Assembly: GCA_903858815.1 (NCBI GenBank)
Contig: CAIOKE010000119.1
Location: 1 to 64,000 of the forward strand
Reading direction: 5' to 3'
DNA length: 64,000 nucleotides
Source: an uncultured Planctomycetaceae bacterium
Lineage (GTDB): Bacteria; Planctomycetota; Planctomycetia; Planctomycetales; Planctomycetaceae
This document shows, piece by piece, positions 15,587-24,728 of the stretch. The notes beneath the pieces are model-generated. The model was not told where the DNA came from, made no database searches, and saw only the letters and a program-made list of their open reading frames with translations. Numbering within the stretch: the first letter of the stretch is position 1; every line of letters starts with the position of its first letter. The position numbers and the translations under genes were made by a program.

Positions 15587-16909
15587 CACACTGGTCGAGA
15601 CGACTTTGCCGGTGCCGTCGACAAGCCACATGGAGGGGCAGCGGGCCAGTCCCCACCACGTGACGATGGGGCTGTTCCATGAGCGTTGTTCGGCATCCGG
15701 GAAGAAGACCTGCTGCCCGGGGACGGTGTGCATGTCGAGGAATCGATTCAGCCGATCCTCTTCGTCATCCATCGCCACTCCGACGACTCGCAGCCGTTCG
15801 CCCGTCACAGATTGCACGGCCGCATTGATTGCTGGCAGGAACTGCTGTGAGAAGAGTTCGTTTTCAGAGTCCCAGAAGTAAATCAGTGTCGCTTTGCCGC
15901 GGAAGTCATCTGCGGAGAGTTGTCCACCGTCAATCGTGGGGCCGGAGAACTGCGTCAGTTTTTTCCCAACGACGGACAGTCGCCGCAGGGAGGCCGCGGC
16001 TTCCTGTCCCTGATCTGTGGAGGACAGTTTTTCTGAGAGTGTGACATAGCACAGCCGACTTTCCGTCAGAAGCCGCTGTCTCAGTTCGGGATCGGCGGTG
16101 GCGTCAGCGTGCAGTTCACAGCTGCGGGCGGCTCCGAACAGCAGTGAGGCCGCTCGATTCTGCTGTTCCGGGAAGCGATCAGCGAATTCCCGAGCCCAGC
16201 GTGACAGTGTTTCAAACCACACCGGTTGTGTTGCTCCGACCAGCCCGGCACGCGTATGGGCAAAGCGTGCCATGTAGTACACGCCTTCAGCGGCTGCTGC
16301 GGACTTCGGATCACGTTCACTAAGGGCCTGGACATCAGAGCAGAAGATGTCGACGTCTGCATCATCGCCGGAGAGGGCCATCTGAAAGCGGGCTTCCAGC
16401 AGCTGGCTGATGGCGGCCTGGAACTGAGGCTTCTTAGCCTCGTCGTTCATGGTCAGTCGGATGACTCGCGTGGCCATCTCGATGATGCGTTCATTACGGT
16501 CGCGGCGGACAGTTTTGGCTTCGTCGAGATTATTCGGGACGGGCGAGACTCGCAGCTTCTGGATTTCGCGGAGTGTGGCGGTGGCTTCATCGGCAGGGGC
16601 GGCAGATGCGCCAGCAGCAGCGGTCGCCGACGAGTCGGGGCTGCCCTTCGCAGACTTCCCGGCGGCTGTTTCACTGCCATTTTTTCGGCTGAGAGTGGCC
16701 GGTCGGATTGCGGAGCCGGCGTCCGTGGAATTCCCGGAGACGGTCGTTACAGAGGCTGCCTCGGTTGTGCTGGTGGTTGCCGGGGCGGTTGATTCTGTGG
16801 CCGCACCTGCTGCTGCGGTCACGGGTGCGTCTGATCCACCTCCGCAACCTGCCAAAATGCACAATCCACTCAGTAATACACCACGGTTCCGGACGGTTGA
16901 GAGGCGCAT
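15542..16909 (-). CDS. Lipoprotein with a TlpA/redoxin-like domain lacking the CxxC
   Basis: 455 residues. Lipobox LAGC at 19-22 marks a lipoprotein. A Thr/Ala/Ser-rich linker (about 25-110) leads to a helical region (115-310), then a C-terminal thioredoxin-like fold: FSGPTIDGGQLSADDFRGKATLIYFW at about 321-346, RLRVVGVAMDDEEDRLNRFLD, and CPSMWLVDGTGKVVS with the cis-Pro. Where TlpA/ResA proteins have WCxxC, this has WDSENEL (346-352), so it has no redox pair and cannot act as a disulfide reductase by the usual mechanism. Possibly a binding or scaffold protein. Confidence 0.82.
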   Translation of the reverse strand: MRLSTVRNRGVLLSGLCILAGCGGGSDAPVTAAAGAATESTAPATTSTTEAASVTTVSGNSTDAGSAIRPATLSRKNGSETAAGKSAKGSPDSSATAAAGASAAPADEATATLREIQKLRVSPVPNNLDEAKTVRRDRNERIIEMATRVIRLTMNDEAKKPQFQAAISQLLEARFQMALSGDDADVDIFCSDVQALSERDPKSAAAAEGVYYMARFAHTRAGLVGATQPVWFETLSRWAREFADRFPEQQNRAASLLFGAARSCELHADATADPELRQRLLTESRLCYVTLSEKLSSTDQGQEAAASLRRLSVVGKKLTQFSGPTIDGGQLSADDFRGKATLIYFWDSENELFSQQFLPAINAAVQSVTGERLRVVGVAMDDEEDRLNRFLDMHTVPGQQVFFPDAEQRSWNSPIVTWWGLARCPSMWLVDGTGKVVSTSVSPKTLTAEVQKLVR

Positions 16910-17219
16910 AACCTTCGATCCTTCGGTCTGTTTCTGCAGTCACGACCTGCCCTGGTCATGAGTCGATCTGCGGACGATAGAAGAAATTCCGACGCCTGGG
17001 AAGATCGAGATCTTTGACCAGGAATCGGGTCGCGAATGGGGAAGTGGTTAATTCGGTCACGTTCGAGCGGTTCTCTGCGAGGGCGGCGGAATGTGGAATT
17101 GGAGCGGTAAGGAAAACCGGCAACTCCCTTCCCTGGCTCGCTCGACTGTCTGCCGGACCCGGCTAAAATCCGGGCTATCGCTTCAAAGCTTGTCCTCGTC
17201 GACCCGGGAAACTGCTGGA
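16910..17219. other. Divergent intergenic region before mqnD
   Basis: About 310 bases with no supported gene. A possible sigma-70-like promoter for mqnD is TCGACT (17142-17147), 16 bases, TAAAAT (17164-17169). CCCGG and CCGGG flank the TAAAAT as short inverted arms. Nothing else was recognised. Confidence 0.35.
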
Positions 17220-18068
17220 ATGAATGCTGAAAAACAATTGATCCGTGTTGGCCATAGTCCTGACCCGGATGATGCCTTTATGTTTCACGCGCTGGCCAAC
17301 GACGCAATCGACACCGGGCGGTACCAGTTTGTGCACGAGCTGCAGGACATTGAGACGCTGAATCGTCGTGCCTTCGCAGGTGAACTTGAGCTGACGGCAG
17401 TCAGTATTCATGGTTTCGCCTTTATTGATGACCTGTACGCATTGTGTGCCTGTGGTGCCAGCATGGGGGACAACTACGGTCCCATGGTGGTTGCTCGCGA
17501 AAATCTGCAGATTTCCGATCTGCGCGGTCGCAGGATCGCGGTCCCCGGAACACTGACGAGCGCGTTTCTGTCGCTGAAACTGCTGCTGGGTGATACTTTT
17601 GAGTATCAGGTTGAGCCGTTTGATGAGATTCTGAATCTGGTGGCTGCTGGCGAGTACGATGCGGGACTGATCATTCATGAAGGCCAGTTGACATATTCAA
17701 ATCAGGGTTTGAAGCTGATTGTGGATCTTGGTCGCTGGTGGTACGACGAAACTGGCGGATTGCCCTTGCCTCTGGGGGGAAACGCTATCCGCCGGGATCT
17801 TGGCCCGCAGGCCATGCTGGAAGTCACGGCATTGTTGAAGCAGAGCATTCAGTATGGTCTGGCGCACCGTGAGGCGGCGTTGCAGCACGCGATGAAGTAC
17901 GGTCGTGATCTGGATCATGCGAAGACGGACCGTTTTGTGGGAATGTATGTCAACGACTGGACGGTGGACTTTGGTCCTCGAGGACGTGAAGCCGTGCGGT
18001 TGTTGCTGCGTCGTGGATACGAGAGTGGCATCATTCCGAAACTTGTGGTGCCCGAGTTCATCGGCTAG
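17220..18068 (+). CDS. mqnD: 1,4-dihydroxy-6-naphthoate synthase
   Basis: 282 residues from ATG 17220 (MNAEKQLIRVGHSPDPDD). Converts cyclic dehypoxanthinyl futalosine to 1,4-dihydroxy-6-naphthoate in the futalosine route to menaquinone. Periplasmic-binding-protein-like fold with the family start GHSPDPDDAFMFHAL, then ELTAVSIHGFAFIDDLYALCACGASMGDNYGP, and later YDAGLIIHEGQLTY, in which the His is conserved. Adjacent to no other mqn gene; the pathway implies mqnA/B/C elsewhere. Stop is shortly before the 142-bp repeat array. Confidence 0.95.
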   Translation: MNAEKQLIRVGHSPDPDDAFMFHALANDAIDTGRYQFVHELQDIETLNRRAFAGELELTAVSIHGFAFIDDLYALCACGASMGDNYGPMVVARENLQISDLRGRRIAVPGTLTSAFLSLKLLLGDTFEYQVEPFDEILNLVAAGEYDAGLIIHEGQLTYSNQGLKLIVDLGRWWYDETGGLPLPLGGNAIRRDLGPQAMLEVTALLKQSIQYGLAHREAALQHAMKYGRDLDHAKTDRFVGMYVNDWTVDFGPRGREAVRLLLRRGYESGIIPKLVVPEFIG

Positions 18069-18084
18069 GGGGAAGTTCGCTTCA

Positions 18085-18500
18085 GGAGGGCGAGGCTCCT
18101 GCCGAGCCGAGCGTCCCGCCGCGCCCCGGCCGCGCTGGCGAGCCGTTTGCGTCAGCGTACGGGTGTTGCTGCTGTGCGTGACCGAGCTGGTGCTCGGTGG
18201 TCCCGGGTTGTGTTGTGCTCTCGTTGGGAGGGCGGGGCTCCTGCCGAGCTGAACGGCCCGCCGCTGCCCGGCCGCGCTGGCGAGCCGTTTGCGTCAGCGT
18301 ACGGGTGTTGCTGCTGTGCGCGACCGAGCTGGTGCTCGGTGGTCCCGGGTTGTGTTGTGCTCCCGTTGGGAGGGCGAGGCTGCTGCCGAGCCGAGAGTCC
18401 CGCCGCGCCCCGGCCTCGCTCGCGAGCCGTTTGCGTCAGCGTTTGGGTGGTGTTGCTGGGCGTGACCGAGGTGGTGTTCGGTGGTCCCGGGGGGAGGGTG
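18085..18500. repeat. Three tandem copies of a 142-bp repeat
   Basis: Copies begin near 18085, 18227 and 18369 with GGAGGGCGAGGCTCCTGCCGAG; the ACCGAGCTGGTGCTCGGT hairpin recurs at 18181 and 18323, and a diverged copy is at 18465, always 142 bases apart. Each unit also has GAGCCGTTTGCGTCAGCG. The hairpin plus GGTCCCGGG matches the core of the array at the window start. Frames at 18147-18629 translate the repeat and are not counted as genes. Lies between the mqnD stop and the rimI terminator. Confidence 0.88.
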
Positions 18501-18600
18501 AAGCGCCTCTTTTGGCGGGTGAGGTACTTCGCAGCTCGCCGGTCTGATCACGATGTCGGCCTGGCGTGTGAGGTCTGTGTTTTCCCGCAGCGGGCGCATG

Positions 18601-18627
18601 AAAAAACCGCCAGCAGGAGTGGCGGTT
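18601..18627 (-). terminator. Rho-independent terminator of rimI
   Basis: Read on the minus strand: an 8-bp perfect stem AACCGCCA/TGGCGGTT with a 7-base loop, running into TTTTTT (the A-run at 18601-18606 on the + strand). It starts 28 bases after the rimI stop. Confidence 0.8.
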
Positions 18628-18654
18628 GAGAATTCATTCTGTGCGTTCTGACTG

Positions 18655-19224
18655 TCAGGCTGCGTCGACGTCTGCGATTCGATTGCGTGGAACGTACAGT
18701 TCGGCGGCATCCTGATGCAGGCAGTACCGCATGTAGTAGGCGTCTTCGCTGGTATCGTTGTAGTGGCCGCGGAGCACGGTGACAGCGCGGAAGCCACTGG
18801 ACGCAAAGAACAGCTGGGCCGGCACGTTGGTCTCGCGAACTTCCAGCACAATTTCGTTCCGTCGCTGTTGGGACAGCTTATCGATCAGTCGCTGCACCAT
18901 CTGTTTTCCGATGCCATTTCTGCGGACATCCGGAGCGACGGCAAAATTCAGAATCCGCAGCAGTGATTTGTGCAGTTCGTAGATGATGAATCCGACGATG
19001 CGGTGATCGAGTTCGGCCACGGTTCCGATGCAGTTGCGTTGGCGCAGGCAGCACAGGAATTCTTCTTCAGTCCAGGGAAACTGAAAACTGGCCCGTTCGA
19101 TCGCCAGAACATCATCCATATCGCGGCGGATGAGCCAGCGAATCTGGGTGCGTGACGCTTCGAGGCGTGGACGGTCGTCGTTGCCTTCGGCCGGATTCTG
19201 TTGAGCTGATCGTTTTACTGCCAT
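18655..19224 (-). CDS. rimI: RimI-type N-acetyltransferase
   Basis: 189 residues, GNAT fold: RRDMDDVLAIERASFQFPWTEEEFL, then CIGTVAELDHRIVGFIIYELH and the acetyl-CoA-binding ILNFAVAPDVRRNGIGKQMVQRLIDKL with the R-x-x-G-x-G loop; EIVLEVRETNVPAQLFFASSGF is the RimI-like finish. Acetylates the N-terminus of a ribosomal protein or another protein N-terminus. The N-terminal 25 residues are basic and non-conserved. Followed by a clear terminator, so probably a single-gene unit. Confidence 0.88.
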   Translation of the reverse strand: MAVKRSAQQNPAEGNDDRPRLEASRTQIRWLIRRDMDDVLAIERASFQFPWTEEEFLCCLRQRNCIGTVAELDHRIVGFIIYELHKSLLRILNFAVAPDVRRNGIGKQMVQRLIDKLSQQRRNEIVLEVRETNVPAQLFFASSGFRAVTVLRGHYNDTSEDAYYMRYCLHQDAAELYVPRNRIADVDAA

Positions 19225-19619
19225 ACCGGCCTCCGTGCCGATAAGAACCTGTCACACCGAAAATTGCAGGCCTGCCCTGGACGAATCCTGATGAGCTGTT
19301 GTCAGCCCATGTGCAGCGATCCCTGCTGCAGACACGCTTTGGGCAGGAGAGAACACAGGACATCCTGTCCTGTTCCGGCATGGCGGACCGCGCCGGCTGT
19401 GCGGGAGGTTAGCAAACCTGTGCGGACTCGTCTACAGAAATGAGGGCAGTCCGGAGCGACTTCAGCGGGGTGGGGGCGAAGGTTGGAATTCCTGCGGCAG
19501 ATCCTGCCAGACCTGGATTCTCACGGCGGAATTGACGGCGAAGCCGGAAGATATTAGAGACAGGGGTTCAGTGGGCTGCACAAGCAGCGGAGTCAGCTGT
19601 CAGCAACGGGGTCAGCAGC
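19225..19619. other. Divergent intergenic region, rimI/plsC
   Basis: About 395 bases without a supported gene. Holds an imperfect hairpin GAACACAGGAC/GTCCTGTTC near 19351-19375 with a CAGGA core like the REP-like elements but without a GTAG head. TTGACG at 19532 with AT-rich ATATTAG downstream is a weak promoter candidate for plsC (spacing not ideal). Confidence 0.35.
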
Positions 19620-20402
19620 ATGAGTGACTCATTGACGGAACTTCTGGTGATAGTGGTGCTGGCGGCGGTGTTTCTGCTGGCTATTGCATGGTGGCGAGTG
19701 CGTGTTGGTCGGGCAGGCTGGCCGGCGTGGATCTGCTACCAGATTGCTCGCGTGCATCGTCTGTGTTTTGTCAGTGTGCAGCAGGTTGGTGAGTGCAGTA
19801 TCCCGGAGCGCGGTCCGGCGATTATTGTGGCGAACCACACCAGTCCGGTGGACCCGGTGCTGATCTGGACTCGGCATTTCGTGAATTTTCGTCGTCCGCA
19901 TCTGCGTGTGATTGGTTATCTGACAGCGCGCGAGTATTTCGAGCTGCCGGGCTTTGTGAACTGGGTCTGTCGTGCGATGGAATGTATTCCGGTGGATCGT
20001 AACGGGCGGGACATGCAGTCGGTTCGCAGCGCTCTGGAGCGGCTGAAACAGGGGCGATTGCTGGGTTTGTTTCCGGAGGGGCGATTGAATGAGGAGACTC
20101 CGAGTGAGCAGCTGCTGGTGGGTGATACGGGGATCGCGTGGCTGGCATTGAAGGCGGCAGTACCGGTGATCCCGATCTTTATCGAGAATGCTCCACGGTC
20201 GCCGTCGATGGTCTGGGTGTTCTTTCGACGTTCGCGAGTGCGACTGATTTATGGACAGCCTCTGGATCTGTCAGCGTGGCAGGGGAAACGGACCAGTCCG
20301 GAGCTGTTGGCGGAGGTGACGGATCACATCATGGGCAGCCTCGCCCGTCTGGGAGGAATTCGCTACAGTCCGCATCCTCGGCCCCCGGCACAATCCGCCT
20401 GA
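19620..20402 (+). CDS. plsC: 1-acyl-glycerol-3-phosphate acyltransferase family (PlsC-like)
   Basis: 260 residues. N-terminal membrane helix (LLVIVVLAAVFLLAIAWW). Acyltransferase block I NHTSPVDP (the H-x4-D catalytic pair), block II VIGYLTAREYF, block III FPEGRLNEE and IPIFIENAP. Uses acyl-CoA or acyl-ACP to make phosphatidic acid at the inner membrane; other PLSC-fold acyltransferases cannot be ruled out. Followed 33 bases later by the uvrA homologue. Confidence 0.85.
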   Translation: MSDSLTELLVIVVLAAVFLLAIAWWRVRVGRAGWPAWICYQIARVHRLCFVSVQQVGECSIPERGPAIIVANHTSPVDPVLIWTRHFVNFRRPHLRVIGYLTAREYFELPGFVNWVCRAMECIPVDRNGRDMQSVRSALERLKQGRLLGLFPEGRLNEETPSEQLLVGDTGIAWLALKAAVPVIPIFIENAPRSPSMVWVFFRRSRVRLIYGQPLDLSAWQGKRTSPELLAEVTDHIMGSLARLGGIRYSPHPRPPAQSA

Positions 20403-20435
20403 CGGCTGCGTCAGTATCAGCAGGATTTGGCGGTC

Positions 20436-23054
20436 ATGTCGGAAGCATCATCAGTTGCTGAGTTGGAAGTGTCGGCTGGACCGGCAGTTCGCTGGCTGCG
20501 GATTCGTGGTGCAAGGACTCACAATCTGCAGAACGTGGACGCAGACCTGCCCCTGGGACGGTTGACGGTGGTGACGGGTGTCAGCGGATCGGGCAAGAGT
20601 TCGCTGGTTTTTGACACCTTGTTTGCGGAGAGCCAGCGGCGGTATCTGGAATGTGTCTCGATTCGGACTCGCGGTTTGCTGCAGCAACTGCCACGTGCCG
20701 ATGTGGACGAAATCTCGGGACTGGCGCCAGCCATCTGTGTGGATCAGCGAGTCTCGACGGCACCTGTGCGCAGTACTCTGGCGGTGATCACGGATCTGCA
20801 TGACTATCTGCGTCTGCTGTACGCGCGGGCGGGGACTGTGCACTGCACCGCATGTGCTCGTCCAGTGCGACAGCAATCTGTCGATCAGATTGTGGCTCAG
20901 GTGCTGGAATTGCCCGAGCGGACTCGCCTGATGGTCCTTGCGCCGATGGTCCGCGAACGTCGCGGCGGTCATGCGGATGTGCTGGAGCGAATTGTCCGCA
21001 ACGGATTTGTGCGAGCGCGGATTGATGGGGTGCTGGTGGATGTCGCTGAGGCTGGCCCGCTGTCGCCAGGGAAGATTCACAGTATTGATGCGGTGGTTGA
21101 CCGGATCGTGGTGAAGGAGGGAGTTCTGGGTCGGCTGCGGGAGTCGGTGGACCTCGCGTGTCGCGAGAGTGCGGGGACGTGTCTGATCAGCTGCGAGGTG
21201 GCGGGTGAGTGGCGCGAGACCTTTTATAGTACTCGATTTGTCTGTCCGGACTGCAGTCTCAGCTTTCCGACTCCGGAACCCGCCAGTCTGAGTCATTTGT
21301 CGGTTCGTGGTGCGTGTCCGGAGTGTCGAGGTCTGGGGCGAATTTCGGTGGCGGAGGAGTCTGCGGCCAGTCTCTCGCAGGCTCCGGTGTGTCCGAGCTG
21401 CAGTGGTGAGCGATTGAATCCGGTGTCGCGGGGAATCCAGTTTCTGGGGCTGACACTGCCCCAGTTCTGTCGTCTGTCGGTGGTGGAGGCGACGGAGGTG
21501 GTGCGGGGCTGGCAGCAGCAGCTGCAGGCTGCGGGCACACAGCCTCGTGAAGCGGTGCTGGTGGCCGAGCGTACGTTACCCGAGCTGTTATCTCGGCTGC
21601 AGTGTCTGCAGGAAATCGGAGTGGGCTATCTGACGCTGGATCGGCCGGCCGGGACATTATCGGGGGGTGAGTATCAGCGAGCGCGGCTGGCGTCCAGTCT
21701 GTCAGCGGGAGTGCATGGGGCTCAATATGTTCTGGATGAGCCGACAGCCGGACTGCATCCTCGCGATACGCAGCGGCTGCTGACTGCGTTGCGGAAGCTG
21801 CGGGATCAGGGTGGCACGGTGATTGTGGTGGAGCATGATCCGGAGGTGATGCTGGCGGCGGACTGGCTGCTGGATCTGGGGCCGGGGGCTGGCCGCGACG
21901 GTGGCCGGCTGTTGTTTGCGGGGGCACCGGCGACCTGTCGCAGCACCGCAGAGACACCGACCGGTCGTTTTCTGCGATTGCGACGGGAGCAGACGGCTGT
22001 GGCAAGTCCGGCGGAATCATTCCGTCCCGGGGCGGCCGGCTGGTTGCGAATTGAGCGGGCCAGTCTGAATAATCTGCGGGGTGTGACGACCGAGTTGCCA
22101 TTGGGATGTCTGACAGTGGTGACTGGTGTCAGTGGGTCGGGGAAGAGTTCGTTGATTCGTGGGACACTGGTTCCCTGTCTCAGCGGAGTCCTGGGAGTTG
22201 AGGGTGTGTCTGAGGAGCAGCAGCGGAGGTTGGCGGAGCGAGTGAGCTGTGGTGGGATTACAGGCTGGCAGCAGCTGCAGCGACTGGTCTCGATTGATCA
22301 GTCACCACCGGGGCGATCAACGCGATCCTGTCCGGCGACTTTGGGTTCGATCTGGACAGAGATACGTCGGTTATATGCGAAGACTCGTGAATCGCGGGCG
22401 CGCGGACTGGGGGCTCAGTTCTTCAGTTTCAACGCGGGCAGCGGACGTTGTGCGGAATGTCAGGGACTGGGGACTCGGAGTCTGCGGACGCCATTTTTCC
22501 CGCTGGCCGCCACGGTGTGTCCAGCCTGCCAGGGCTCGCGGTTTGGTCCGCTGGCAGCATCGATTCGGTATCGAGGAAAGTCGGTGTCGGACATTCTGAG
22601 GATGCGTGTGGACGAGGCTTGTGAGTTTTTTTCTGAGTTGTCGCAGTTGCGTACGGCGTTGAGTACGTGGTGTGAGGTGGGGTTGGGTTATCTGCAGCTG
22701 GGTCAGCCGACCAGTACGTTTTCGGGTGGCGAGAATCAGCGTGCGCGACTGGCGACGGAATTAACGGGTGTGGCGGGTCCGCGGACGTTGTTTGTGCTGG
22801 ACGAACCGACGAGTGGCATGCATCCGACGGACGTGTCGATGCTGATGCGGCATCTGCGAGTGTTGTGTCAGCACGGGCATTCGGTGGTGGTGATTGAGCA
22901 CAATCTGGAGGTTTTGCGGGGGGCGGACTGGGTGCTGGACCTGGGGCCGGATGCGGCGGCTGGCGGTGGCGAGCTGGTGTTCAGTGGGTTGCCATCGGAT
23001 CTGCTGCAGGTGTGTGGCAGTGCGACGGCGGAGGCACTGCGGGGGGTGAATTGA
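20436..23054 (+). CDS. uvrA: UvrA-like ABC ATPase
   Basis: 872 residues from ATG 20436 (TTG 20427 is an in-frame alternative). Two ABC halves: Walker A VSGSGKSSL near residue 48 and VSGSGKSSL near 563; signatures LSGGEYQRARLA near 408 and FSGGENQRARLATEL near 762; Walker B LDEPTAGLHP and LDEPTSGMHP. Zinc-binding Cys pairs are in VCPDC, ACPECRG, VCPSC, RCAECQG and VCPACQG. Nucleotide excision repair damage recognition is expected. It is shorter than standard UvrA (about 940), and replaces the usual SFNSPYGACP with LSHLSVRGACP, so it may be a UvrA2-type paralogue rather than the main repair protein. Confidence 0.88.
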   Translation: MSEASSVAELEVSAGPAVRWLRIRGARTHNLQNVDADLPLGRLTVVTGVSGSGKSSLVFDTLFAESQRRYLECVSIRTRGLLQQLPRADVDEISGLAPAICVDQRVSTAPVRSTLAVITDLHDYLRLLYARAGTVHCTACARPVRQQSVDQIVAQVLELPERTRLMVLAPMVRERRGGHADVLERIVRNGFVRARIDGVLVDVAEAGPLSPGKIHSIDAVVDRIVVKEGVLGRLRESVDLACRESAGTCLISCEVAGEWRETFYSTRFVCPDCSLSFPTPEPASLSHLSVRGACPECRGLGRISVAEESAASLSQAPVCPSCSGERLNPVSRGIQFLGLTLPQFCRLSVVEATEVVRGWQQQLQAAGTQPREAVLVAERTLPELLSRLQCLQEIGVGYLTLDRPAGTLSGGEYQRARLASSLSAGVHGAQYVLDEPTAGLHPRDTQRLLTALRKLRDQGGTVIVVEHDPEVMLAADWLLDLGPGAGRDGGRLLFAGAPATCRSTAETPTGRFLRLRREQTAVASPAESFRPGAAGWLRIERASLNNLRGVTTELPLGCLTVVTGVSGSGKSSLIRGTLVPCLSGVLGVEGVSEEQQRRLAERVSCGGITGWQQLQRLVSIDQSPPGRSTRSCPATLGSIWTEIRRLYAKTRESRARGLGAQFFSFNAGSGRCAECQGLGTRSLRTPFFPLAATVCPACQGSRFGPLAASIRYRGKSVSDILRMRVDEACEFFSELSQLRTALSTWCEVGLGYLQLGQPTSTFSGGENQRARLATELTGVAGPRTLFVLDEPTSGMHPTDVSMLMRHLRVLCQHGHSVVVIEHNLEVLRGADWVLDLGPDAAAGGGELVFSGLPSDLLQVCGSATAEALRGVN

Positions 23055-23213
23055 GGAGTTGGCTGGTCAGATCGGCCATTTTTTCGTCTCGCATCTCGAG
23101 ACTCGCCCGAATTCCCCGTCTTTCATTCGACTGTCGCGAATTCTCTGAGTAGGATCTGAAGCTTCGACCCTGCCGACTCGGCCCTTTTTCCGTTCATTCT
23201 GATTCCGTTGTCC

Positions 23214-24728
23214 ATGAATACCGACCGAACCTGCCGCCTGGTGACTCTGGGCTGCAAAGTCAACCAGTATGAGACTCAGTTGGTGCGTGAGGCACTGCTG
23301 CAGAGTGGTTATCGGGAAGCGGCGGAGGGCGAGGCTGCGGACCTGTGTGTTGTGAACACGTGCACGGTCACCAACACCGGCGATTCCAAATCGCGGCAGG
23401 TGATTCGGCAGCTGGGGCGGCAGAATCCGGGGACAAAGACGATCGTGATGGGCTGCTACGCAACTCGCGATGCCGCCGCAGTGGCAGCACTGCCGAACGT
23501 GATTGAGGTCGTGCAGGACAAACGCGAGTTGCCTGACGTGCTGTCGCGTTTTGGCGTGTCAGAGCTGCCGGCTGGGATTACGGATTTTGAGGGCCGTCAG
23601 CGGGCCTTCGTGAAGATTCAGGATGGCTGCATTCTGAAATGTTCGTACTGCATTATCCCGACGGTTCGTCCGGGTCTGCGCAGTCGGGATCCTCAGGTGA
23701 TTGAGGATGAGGTGCGGGCTTTGATTGACCATGGTTACCGCGAGATCGTGCTGAGCGGGATTCACATGGGTCACTTCGGGGTGGATACGAACAATCTGTC
23801 GGCTGGCAGCCGCCCTGAGCGGTTGTGGCATCTGCTGCGTCGCCTGGATCGCATTCCGGGTGATTGGCGGATGCGTTTGAGCAGTATTGAAGCGGTGGAG
23901 GTGAACGAAGAGTTTATTCGGGCCTGTGGTGACTGTCAGCATTTGTGTCCGCAGTTTCATCCGGCACTGCAGAGTGGCAGTGATTCGGTTCTGACTCGGA
24001 TGCGTCGGCGATATCGAGTGCAGCGGTTCCTTGAGCGTCTGCAGCAGATGCGCGATCTGCTGGGGCCGCAGACAGCCTTCAGTACGGATGTGATCGTCGG
24101 ATTTCCGGGTGAGACGGAGCGTGAGTTTGAAGAGACGCTTGAGACGTGTCGAGTGGCTCGGTTCATGAAGGTGCATGTGTTTCCTTTCAGTCGCCGCGAT
24201 GGAACTCCGGCAGCCACCATGGACGGCCAGATTTCGCCTCAGGAGATCCGTCGTCGCGTGCAGGTGCTGGGGGATCTGGAGCGTGGGTTGGCCGAGCAGT
24301 ACTATCTGGAGCGAGTCGCGGATTCGCGGCCTGCTGTGCAGTCCGGGGCAGGGCAGCACGAGGCCGATCTGCAGGTACTGGCTGAGCGTCCGGCGGAGCG
24401 TGGCGAGGGCTGGTTGCGAGGAACGGACCGCTGGTACATGCCGGTGGAATTCCCGGGTACGCTGGCGGATCTGGGAAATTTTGTTCGCTGTCGGGCGGTG
24501 TCGGCTGATCGCACGGGGGTGCTGGCCAGTCGACTTGACCCGCTGCGTTCCGAAGAATCCGGGCGCGTGCAGATTTCGGCTGCGGCAGAGGCTGGCAGCG
24601 ATGACGTGGCGGACGATGGGGTGACAGAGGCGGATTCGTGCTGTGGTTCGGGCCTGTCGGGCTGCGATGTGTCGGAATTGCCGTTGGTTTCGCTGGGAAC
24701 TGCGGGATTCACGGGAGTGCGGTTATGA
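23214..24728 (+). CDS. mtaB: tRNA t6A37 methylthiotransferase MtaB-like
   Basis: 504 residues from ATG 23214 (TTG 23208 also in frame). Radical SAM methylthiotransferase: N-terminal cluster cysteines in VTLGCKVNQYE, VVNTCTVTN and VMGCYATRD; the radical SAM CxxxCxxC in GCILKCSYC near residue 138; GYREIVLSGIHMGHFG and TDVIVGFPGETEREFEETL are typical of the MtaB subgroup. Adds a methylthio group to N6-threonylcarbamoyladenosine in tRNA. The last about 70 residues, beyond the TRAM-like part, are Asp/Ala/Ser-rich with CCGSGLSGCD and look like an unrelated tail. Overlaps tmk by ATGA. Confidence 0.92.
   Translation: MNTDRTCRLVTLGCKVNQYETQLVREALLQSGYREAAEGEAADLCVVNTCTVTNTGDSKSRQVIRQLGRQNPGTKTIVMGCYATRDAAAVAALPNVIEVVQDKRELPDVLSRFGVSELPAGITDFEGRQRAFVKIQDGCILKCSYCIIPTVRPGLRSRDPQVIEDEVRALIDHGYREIVLSGIHMGHFGVDTNNLSAGSRPERLWHLLRRLDRIPGDWRMRLSSIEAVEVNEEFIRACGDCQHLCPQFHPALQSGSDSVLTRMRRRYRVQRFLERLQQMRDLLGPQTAFSTDVIVGFPGETEREFEETLETCRVARFMKVHVFPFSRRDGTPAATMDGQISPQEIRRRVQVLGDLERGLAEQYYLERVADSRPAVQSGAGQHEADLQVLAERPAERGEGWLRGTDRWYMPVEFPGTLADLGNFVRCRAVSADRTGVLASRLDPLRSEESGRVQISAAAEAGSDDVADDGVTEADSCCGSGLSGCDVSELPLVSLGTAGFTGVRL

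Noticed and set aside
18147-18629. Two overlapping frames (160 and 116 residues) in the 142-bp repeat
   Set aside because: Both track the repeat period and have low-complexity Arg/Ala/Gly content; the downstream terminator belongs to rimI.
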